A stretch of DNA of 17,124 bases from Firmicutes bacterium UBA5473 (GTDB taxonomy: Bacteria > Bacillota > DTU084): positions 1 to 17,124 of the forward strand of contig DIQB01000120.1 in assembly GCA_002427165.1 (NCBI GenBank). The letters are read 5' to 3'. Position numbers and translations under genes: made by a program. Within the stretch, counting starts at the first letter, position 1. Every line of letters starts with the position of its first letter. The notes beneath the pieces are model-generated. The model worked only from the letters and a program-made list of their open reading frames with translations, made no database searches and had not been told where the DNA came from. Positions 5,426 to 10,782 of the stretch are shown in pieces.

Positions 5426-7609
5426 ATGGCAACAGCATTTGAGCTATTACATCCGGCTATTCAAGAAGAGCTCTACAGGATGCGCTGGACAGAGCTGAGG
5501 CAGATCCAGGTTGATGCTATCCATAAATTGCTGGCAGATCAAAAGCATTTATTAATAAGTGCAGAGACTGCAGGCGGAAAAACAGAGGCTGCTTTTTTGC
5601 CTATACTTTCACAGATTGTAGATGACAATTCAGCCGGCATTCGTGCTTTATATGTGGGTCCCCTGAAAGCTTTGATCAACGATCAATTTCGCAGACTTGA
5701 GGAACTTTGCCAGCGCTCGCAGATCCCTGTGTTCAAATGGCACGGGGATGTGGGCCAGGGGGTAAAGCAGCATCTTTTTCGCTCCCCAGCAGGGGTGTTG
5801 CTTATCACGCCGGAATCAATAGAGTCTCTATTTATCAACCACTCTCCTAAACTTTACCAATTATTTTTGCGACTTTCCTATATCGTGATTGATGAAGTTC
5901 ATTCGTTTATTGGTACAGAACGAGGGGTGCATCTACGTAGCTTGCTCTATAGGCTGCTGAATTATAGTAAGGAAAATGTGCGTCTTGTTGGCTTGTCAGC
6001 CACAATAGGTGATATCCAGAAAGCCAAAAAGTGGATTGATCCTAAACATCCTCATAACGTGGAGCTATTAACTAGTTCAGAAAAAAGATCTGTTCGCTAT
6101 TTGATAAAAGGTTATCTTAGAGAAAAAACTGCAGACGAAAAAGATGACTCTGCCCCGACTTCCTCTGATTTGGCTTTAGTAGACGATATTATCAAAGCTT
6201 TTTATGGCAAGACAGCTTTAATCTTTGCCAATAGCAGATCTCTTTTGGAATTTTATGCGGACTTAACCGCAAGGTTGGTCGAAAGACAGAGGAAACCTAA
6301 TATCTTTCGAGTCCACCATGGATCGTTATCCAAAAGCGAGCGGGAACAGACTGAAGAGGCCCTCCGCTCCTCCAGCCCTGCAGTAACTTTTTGTACGAGC
6401 TCACTTGAGCTTGGGATTGATGTTGGCAATGTGGCAGCAGTAGGGCAAATTGGTCCTCCCTGGTCTGTTAGTTCGCTTAGACAAAGACTGGGACGCAGTG
6501 GTCGGCGCCAAGGGGAAGACGCTGTGCTTTGGATGTATATAGTAGAAGATAAACCGCAAAAAAATTCTGCTTTTATCGATCGCCTTTATCCAAGTCTGCT
6601 GCAGGCTGTAGCTATGACAGAGCTGATCATAGAAGGGTGGTGCGAGCCACCTGAAATTTCTCGTCTTCATTTATCTACCCTTATCCAGCAGGTGATGAGT
6701 ATAATCACTCAGGCAGGTGGCGCTTCAGCTACTACTTTATATAATACTTTGATTGCAAACGGTGCTTTTAAAAATGTAGAAAAAGAAGTTTTTCTAAAGG
6801 TCTTGCGAGGAATAGGGGATAGGGATTTGATCGAACAGGCCCCAGATGGTACTTTGATTTTGGGACTTAAAGGAGAACAAATCGTACGCAACTTCAATTT
6901 TTATTCAGCTTTTAAAACTGAAAAAGAACTGCGAGTTATCTGCAACGGCCGCACAATAGGAACTGTTTTAGGCCTTCCGGGCACAGGAGCAGAGGATTAT
7001 TTAATTTTAGCTGGAAAAAGGTGGCGAGTGCTTGAGGTGGACTCTGAAAAAGAAGAAATTTTAGTGGAGCCTGCTAAGGGAGGAAGCGTACCATTTTTTG
7101 GCGTCAGTTTAGGGGCGGATATTCTCCCACGTGTTCGAGAGAAAATGTACTATGTATTATCATCACAAGCTCTACCAAGCTACTTAGATCCTCAGGCCCA
7201 ACAGATACTTTCTTCTGCTCGAGATACAGCCCGAGAAAGCGATATTATTCATAACAACATCTTAGTTTTGGGAAATGAGACTATCTGGTTTACTTGGACC
7301 GGTTCTCGAATCAATCGAACTCTCTGGTGCTTGGGTAGATATGCAGACTTTCAGGTAGCTAACCGGGATATAGCCTTAGTTTTTCAGGGTGTATCCAAAG
7401 AAGCTTTGTTGGAGACCTATAAAGGTTTTATCGCGAATCACCCTACTATAGAAGAATTAGCTTTTCTTTTTCCTATGAAAGCTATGGAGAAATACGATAA
7501 TTATCTACCAGATGAAATCCTGAATTATTCTTTTGCACGAGATTTTCTCGATATAGAAGGAGCTATCTTATTAATTGAACAGGCATTCCATAAAAAAGAG
7601 TGGCCATGA
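5426..7609 (+). CDS. brxHI: BrxHI/Lhr-like SF2 DEAD/DEAH-box helicase
   Basis: 727 aa from ATG 5426, where TGAGG at 5416-5420 (the previous stop plus GG) supplies a ribosome site. A TTG at 5393 is in frame but would overlap the previous gene and has no such site. Motif I is AETAGGKTEA (about 46-55), motif Ia region VGPLKALIND, motif II DEVH (about 156-159), motif III LSATIG (about 190), motif V SLELGIDVG, and motif VI QRLGRSGRRQ (about 353-362). After the two RecA folds come winged-helix-like sequence and an Lhr-type beta domain (LILAGKRWRVLEVD, ILVEPAKGGSVPFFG). These place it with BrxHI/Lhr ATP-dependent 3'-5' helicases. It is the last gene of the TerB-BrxD-helicase operon. It should be the DNA- or RNA-unwinding effector of the system; the substrate is unknown. 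All catalytic motifs are intact. Confidence 0.9.
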   Translation: MATAFELLHPAIQEELYRMRWTELRQIQVDAIHKLLADQKHLLISAETAGGKTEAAFLPILSQIVDDNSAGIRALYVGPLKALINDQFRRLEELCQRSQIPVFKWHGDVGQGVKQHLFRSPAGVLLITPESIESLFINHSPKLYQLFLRLSYIVIDEVHSFIGTERGVHLRSLLYRLLNYSKENVRLVGLSATIGDIQKAKKWIDPKHPHNVELLTSSEKRSVRYLIKGYLREKTADEKDDSAPTSSDLALVDDIIKAFYGKTALIFANSRSLLEFYADLTARLVERQRKPNIFRVHHGSLSKSEREQTEEALRSSSPAVTFCTSSLELGIDVGNVAAVGQIGPPWSVSSLRQRLGRSGRRQGEDAVLWMYIVEDKPQKNSAFIDRLYPSLLQAVAMTELIIEGWCEPPEISRLHLSTLIQQVMSIITQAGGASATTLYNTLIANGAFKNVEKEVFLKVLRGIGDRDLIEQAPDGTLILGLKGEQIVRNFNFYSAFKTEKELRVICNGRTIGTVLGLPGTGAEDYLILAGKRWRVLEVDSEKEEILVEPAKGGSVPFFGVSLGADILPRVREKMYYVLSSQALPSYLDPQAQQILSSARDTARESDIIHNNILVLGNETIWFTWTGSRINRTLWCLGRYADFQVANRDIALVFQGVSKEALLETYKGFIANHPTIEELAFLFPMKAMEKYDNYLPDEILNYSFARDFLDIEGAILLIEQAFHKKEWP

Positions 7610-8435
7610 CAATATTTGAGAACTATGTTTTCTGAGGTTGATATTACGCTTTTGAACTTTATGGGTTAAGGGAGCGCTTCCTATGGAATTTAGCTCATTT
7701 TATACCGATATATATGTACTTGAGAGTGGCAAGTTTATTTTTTAAATCATAAAAGGAGTGCCGCAAACCACTTAAACGTAGTTTTGCAACACCCCCTGCT
7801 GACTTGAACAAATTAATCTTCTCCACATCCTTGCTTAAAAATAGTAACTTAAAGCTTCATAGCGATGTTGTAGTGTACACATAAAAGAAAGAGGATCAAA
7901 TTGGATACCAGGATTGGGAAAATATTAAAGAGATGGATTCGGAGCTCGAACATGAGGTTACTAGAATAGCTTCAGCTAATTCTCTATAGATGACGTATCC
8001 AACGTAAGAGCCCCCCCTAATAGCAGCAGCGCAATTGCGCCGCTTCAAGTAGTCCACTGAAAGTGACAAATGTAGTCCCGCATCACAATAAAATAATTTT
8101 CTTGGCAAAATGGTTTTTGTGTAGTATTATTTGAACATATTGAGGTTAAACTTTCTATCTGATAATGCTGATCATACTCCGGTGTCCTACGGGCCCGGGG
8201 TTTTTTATTTGGGGTAAATTCTTGTCAAAATTGTTCTACCATAGAGCAAAACAAACGACTTGAAACAAAAGGATCGACTGTAGATTGGTTCACTTGGGGA
8301 GAAAAGGGGAATAAACAGATTAATGCTCCTCCTCTTAGCAGCACAAAATTATTGAACAGGGTCAACCAGAGGCAGGAAAAGCATCTTTCATTATAGAATA
8401 AATAATCATTCCTAATTATGGGAGGCGAAAGAAAG
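7610..8435. other. 826-bp stretch without an intact gene
   Basis: No convincing full gene. A 20-codon ORF at 7683-7745 (MEFSSFYTDIYVLESGKFIF) follows AAGGGA. An imperfect hairpin lies at 7758-7769/7781-7792 (GTGCCGCAAACC with GTTTTGCAACAC, 9 of 12 paired). Codons with a coding look are found at about 7887-7979 (EDQIGYQDWENIKEMDSELE continuing to ASANSL, then stop), and an open frame without a start at 8172-8398 contains NSCQNCSTIEQNKR and VDWFTWGEKG. A perfect 12-bp palindrome, GCGCAATTGCGC, sits at 8029-8040. A terminator-like hairpin is at 8177-8206. I read this as decayed coding DNA plus the leader of tspO. Confidence 0.5.
8177..8206 (+). terminator. Terminator-like hairpin with T6 tail
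   Basis: Outer stem CTCCGG (8177-8182) with CCGGGG (8195-8200, one G-T pair), inner CC/GG pair, then TTTTTT 8201-8206. It lies 570 bases after the helicase stop, so it may end a long trailer or a decayed gene. It also insulates tspO. Confidence 0.45.
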
Positions 8436-8918
8436 ATGAGCAAAGACTTCAGCATTCTCCGTCTATTGGGGAGCATCATCATCTGTCAGCTGGCAGGCTT
8501 CATAGGCTCTCTGTTCACAGTGCCGGCCATTCCCACCTGGTATGCACAACTTGCAAAACCCAGTTTCAATCCGCCCAATTGGCTTTTCATGCCTGTATGG
8601 CTCACGCTTTACCTGCTCATGGGCATCTCCCTTTATCTTATCTGGAGCAAAAATACAAAGCAGGTCGAAGTAAAACAAGCCCTGGTAATCTTTGCAATTC
8701 AGTTGGTATTAAATGCCCTTTGGTCTATTGTGTTTTTTGGTCTCCATTCACTGTTAGGAAGCTCCCTTTTGATCATTGTCCTGTGGATAGCTATTCTTTT
8801 GACTATTCTCCGCTTCCATAAGCTTTCTCCCCCTGCAGGATATCTGCTGATCCCATATCTGCTTTGGGTTACTTTTGCCTCAGTTCTCACCTGGGCAATC
8901 TATCTATTGAATAGATGA
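8436..8918 (+). CDS. tspO: TspO/MBR family tryptophan-rich membrane protein
   Basis: 160 aa. ATG 8436 is preferred over ATG 8418 because GGGAGG (8420-8425) lies between them at correct spacing. Five hydrophobic segments fill the protein, the normal TspO layout and length. Family signatures: WYAQLAKPSFNPPNW and FMPVWLTLYLLMGISLYLIW after TM1, ALVIFAIQLVLNALWSIVFF in TM3, and YLLIPYLLWVTFASVLTWAI at the end (the family Y..W..FA..LN/TW motif). TspO binds porphyrins or other tetrapyrroles and is linked to oxidative and light stress. Its stop overlaps the ATG of the next gene by 4 bases (ATGA), so it is translationally coupled to a UV-damage glycosylase. No clear promoter was found; the upstream TTATAG at 8393-8398 is a weak -10 candidate. 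Confidence 0.95.
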   Translation: MSKDFSILRLLGSIIICQLAGFIGSLFTVPAIPTWYAQLAKPSFNPPNWLFMPVWLTLYLLMGISLYLIWSKNTKQVEVKQALVIFAIQLVLNALWSIVFFGLHSLLGSSLLIIVLWIAILLTILRFHKLSPPAGYLLIPYLLWVTFASVLTWAIYLLNR

Positions 8919-9349
8919 GACTGTGGAGCATTCATCCCAGGTATCTAGACCCCAAAGGACTAGTTGCCCTTTGGCGGGAATCTCTGCTGGCCCAAAAAGT
9001 ACTGATGGGGCAAACCCGAGGCTACACCCATCACCCGCAGCTAGATAGATTCAAAAAAGCGCCAGATCCCACAGCTGCTGTGGGAGCATATTTATTTGCC
9101 ATCTGGCAGGAAGCAGAAAGCCGAGGGTATAAATTCAAGAAAGAAAAGATCATAAACCTGGTGCCAACCAGCTCTATCAAGGTTACAGAAGGACAACTCA
9201 AATACGAGCTGTCCTGGCTACATCAGAAGGTAGAAAAAAGAGCTCAAGACTGGTTGCCTCACCTAGTAGGGATAGAGATAGTAACTCCTCATCCTCTGTT
9301 TATAGCAATTCCCGGCGAGATTGAACCGTGGGAGAGAATAGAGAGTTGA
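8915..9349 (+). CDS. Pyrimidine-dimer DNA glycosylase family protein (T4 endonuclease V-like)
   Basis: 144 aa from ATG 8915 inside the ATGA overlap with tspO. MRLWSIHPRYLDPKGLVALW and RESLLAQKVL match the PF03013 family start. Glu22 in WRESLLAQ aligns with catalytic Glu23 of T4 endonuclease V (AEYRELPRVF). GYTHHPQLDRFK, the YLFAIWQEAESRGYKF region and VTEGQLKYELSWL complete the family pattern. These enzymes cut the glycosyl bond of cyclobutane pyrimidine dimers and nick at the AP site. T4 enzyme uses the alpha-amine of Thr2 after Met removal; here residue 2 is Arg, as I recall for many bacterial members, so the nucleophile may differ. Coupling with TspO suggests a photo/oxidative stress unit (inference). 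Confidence 0.85.
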   Translation: MRLWSIHPRYLDPKGLVALWRESLLAQKVLMGQTRGYTHHPQLDRFKKAPDPTAAVGAYLFAIWQEAESRGYKFKKEKIINLVPTSSIKVTEGQLKYELSWLHQKVEKRAQDWLPHLVGIEIVTPHPLFIAIPGEIEPWERIES

Positions 9350-9429
9350 CGATAAGGGAAGTAAGCATATTGAGTGCAATTTTTATGTGCGACAATTCGG
9401 CTTTTGTCCGAACCAGAAAAGAGTATAAT

Positions 9430-9488
9430 AGCCGCTTGTTGAACAGATGACTCAGCTTGAGCAAACTCGAAAAAAACCCCGGGCGGCT
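9430..9488. other. AGCCGC/GCGGCT inverted repeat after a TATAAT box
   Basis: TATAAT (9424-9429, no good -35) is followed at once by AGCCGC (9430-9435), whose complement GCGGCT is at 9483-9488. Between them are a small GAGCAAACTC stem and an A7CCCCGGG run. It could be the 5' end of the rubredoxin transcript or a small structured RNA. No known class is recognised. Confidence 0.25.
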
Positions 9489-9632
9489 CATAGACTGTGC
9501 TAAGATAATTTTAAATTCAAAAATGCTCTAAGACCGATACAAAAAAAGAGGATTTCCATAATTTAGCGCGAATATCATCTACAAGCAATAGCTAATATCC
9601 AAAAAAAGGTCCTAAAGTGAGGAGGAGTTGCA

Positions 9633-9794
9633 ATGCAGAAATACGTATGTACAGTATGCGGTTATGTCTATGATCCTGAAATGGGCGATCCTGACAACGG
9701 AATCGAACCTGGCACCTCTTTTGACGATATTCCAGAGGACTGGGTCTGCCCAGATTGTGGCGTTGGCAAAGACCTATTCGAAGAAGATAACTAG
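9633..9794 (+). CDS. rd: Rubredoxin
   Basis: 53 aa from ATG 9633 with GAGGAGG upstream (9620-9626). The sequence MQKYVCTVCGYVYDPEMGDP ... PGTSFDDIPEDWVCPDCGVG is textbook rubredoxin, with both CxxC pairs (Cys6/9 and Cys39/42) that bind one iron, plus the conserved aromatic core. It is a cytosolic one-electron carrier that in anaerobes feeds superoxide reductase, rubrerythrin or oxygen-reducing flavoproteins; none of those is adjacent. It is a single-gene unit: preceded by 280 bases without a gene and followed by a strong hairpin. Length is the family norm. Confidence 0.97.
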   Translation: MQKYVCTVCGYVYDPEMGDPDNGIEPGTSFDDIPEDWVCPDCGVGKDLFEEDN

Positions 9795-9810
9795 TCAACA
9801 GGCAGCTCAC

Positions 9811-9845
9811 GAAGACGTCTCCCACCGGAGGCGTCTTCTCACGTT
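9811..9845 (+). terminator. Terminator hairpin after rubredoxin
   Basis: A 12-bp stem, GAAGACGTCTCC (9811-9822) with GGAGGCGTCTTC (9827-9838), one G-T pair and a 4-base loop, then TCTCACGTTT. The stem is very strong but the T-tract is poor, so termination strength is uncertain. Confidence 0.7.
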
Positions 9846-9961
9846 TAAACCTTAAGCGCGTGCCATATACTTCAGGTTGTCTTGCTTCCCAAATACAGAA
9901 AGATCAATTTATTGCTTGCAGTCTGCCTTAAAAAGGAAATATAGCTTTTATCTCGAACATC

Positions 9962-9989
9962 TTTAACTATAGCAAGTATTTTTTATAAT
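9962..9989 (+). promoter_or_regulatory. Likely mscL promoter
   Basis: TTTAAC (9962-9967), a 16-base spacer and a perfect TATAAT (9984-9989), placing transcription about 35-45 bases before mscL. Confidence 0.5.
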
Positions 9990-10024
9990 AGTGCTGTCTT
10001 GCAGAAGAAAACTTGCCAGAAAGC

Positions 10025-10435
10025 ATGGAGGTGTTTGTCATATTAAAGGAATTTAAGGAATTTGCTATGCGAGGCAATGTAATTGACCTCGCTGTAGGTG
10101 TGGTCATCGGTGGCGCTTTCGGAAAGATCGTGACCTCTTTGGTCAACGATCTATTAATGCCCATCCTCGGAGTCTTGATCGGCGGGATCAACTTCAGTGA
10201 TCTCAAATACGTAATCACACCTGCAAGTGGAGATGTTGCAGAAGTAGCCTTCAGATATGGCGCCTTTATCCAGTCCGTTGTGGATTTTTTAATTATCTCC
10301 TTCTCCATCTTTATGTTGGTAAAACTTATTTCATCTTTGAAAAAGAAAGAAGTAGATCCTGAAGCTGCGCCACCTGCACCTAGAAAAGAAGAATTATTGC
10401 TCACTGAAATCCGAGATTTGCTAAAAGAAAAGTAA
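10025..10435 (+). CDS. mscL: Large-conductance mechanosensitive channel MscL
   Basis: The body is unmistakable: LKEFKEFAMRGNVIDLAVGV, IGGAFGKIVTSLVNDLLMPI, second membrane segment FIQSVVDFLIISFSIFMLVK, and the C-terminal KEELLLTEIRDLLKEK bundle. MscL opens under membrane tension to release solutes during osmotic downshock. The start is odd. Family members begin about two residues before KEFKEF, and the strong GGAGG at 10027-10031 sits 8 bases before ATA 10040, which would encode the expected first residue (131 aa). The nearest conventional starts are ATG 10025 (136 aa, used here, no good ribosome site), GTG 10031 inside the ribosome site, and TTG 10013. Monocistronic, with its own promoter-like boxes. 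Function certain, start uncertain. Confidence 0.95.
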   Translation: MEVFVILKEFKEFAMRGNVIDLAVGVVIGGAFGKIVTSLVNDLLMPILGVLIGGINFSDLKYVITPASGDVAEVAFRYGAFIQSVVDFLIISFSIFMLVKLISSLKKKEVDPEAAPPAPRKEELLLTEIRDLLKEK

Positions 10436-10541
10436 AACGGCAAAAAAGAATAGTCTCCTCAAGAAGCGCAGGGTAAATTGGAGAAAAACAGACATTGGAG
10501 GATAATTTGCTGAAAAACAAGGATTTTCTCCCTAAGTGTGT

Positions 10542-10677
10542 AATTAGTAAGTAGAGGGGATCTGGGGATTAACTTATAGAGGAGCAGGAATTTATCAGGG
10601 CAATCTTTGTTGTAGGGTAGATTGCCCCTTTGCCCATGGTTTGAAAATTCCAGCCTGTTCCTCCTATGCTTACAATT
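10542..10677 (+). ncRNA. Candidate structured RNA: three nested helices
   Basis: Outer arm AATTAGTAAG (10542-10551) pairs with CTTACAATT (10669-10677). Middle arm ATAGAGGAGCAGGAATTT (10576-10593) pairs with the 10645-10667 arm (CCTGTTCCTCCTAT plus AAATT, with a CCAG bulge). Inner stem GGCAATCT (10599-10606) pairs perfectly with AGATTGCC (10619-10626). All three nest correctly, leaving a large asymmetric left bubble (10552-10575). A rho-independent terminator follows 11 bases later. This could be a small RNA, an mscL 3' element or a leader of the helicase gene. No known class is recognised. Confidence 0.35.
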
Positions 10678-10687
10678 ATTCTGAGAC

Positions 10688-10716
10688 AGACAGCTCCACT
10701 TTAGCTGTCTTTTTTG
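10688..10716 (+). terminator. Rho-independent terminator
   Basis: Perfect 8-bp stem AGACAGCT (10688-10695) / AGCTGTCT (10703-10710), 7-base loop and TTTTT tail. It ends the mscL transcript or the candidate structured RNA. Confidence 0.8.
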
Positions 10717-10782
10717 TTATTCATCCAGGCTTATCTGGACCCTGCGATCTTAAGAAAAGGTAGACTATAGAGGTGACAATTG

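Larger units (their letters stand above)
10436..10782. other. mscL-helicase intergenic region
   Basis: No gene is seen. The region holds a nested inverted-repeat structure (10542-10677) and a terminator (10688-10716), then 66 bases to the helicase start, including its AGAGGTG ribosome site (10769-10775). Confidence 0.6.

Noticed and set aside
1874..7609. A complete type 2 BREX system
   Set aside because: Only BrxD- and BrxHI-like genes are seen. No PglX methyltransferase, PglZ phosphatase, PglW kinase or PglY ATPase lies in the window, and the first gene is a TerB protein.
7758..7792. Insertion-sequence terminal repeat around GTTTTGCAACAC
   Set aside because: The motif resembles some IS ends, but there is no partner end, target duplication or transposase sequence nearby. 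It is better read as a short imperfect hairpin.
8110..8206. Fluoride-type or other known riboswitch before tspO
   Set aside because: CTGATAATGC faintly recalls the 3' half of the fluoride motif, but the 5' partner strand and pseudoknot are absent and tspO is not a typical target.
9628..9855. 75-codon frame starting at 9628
   Set aside because: It is a shifted frame over the rubredoxin gene (9633-9794), which has both CxxC pairs and a strong ribosome site.
9967..10443. Long minus-strand frame of 158 codons opposite mscL
   Set aside because: It is the mirror of mscL, whose sequence is unmistakable. The antisense product has a skewed Ser/Thr-rich composition and no domain.
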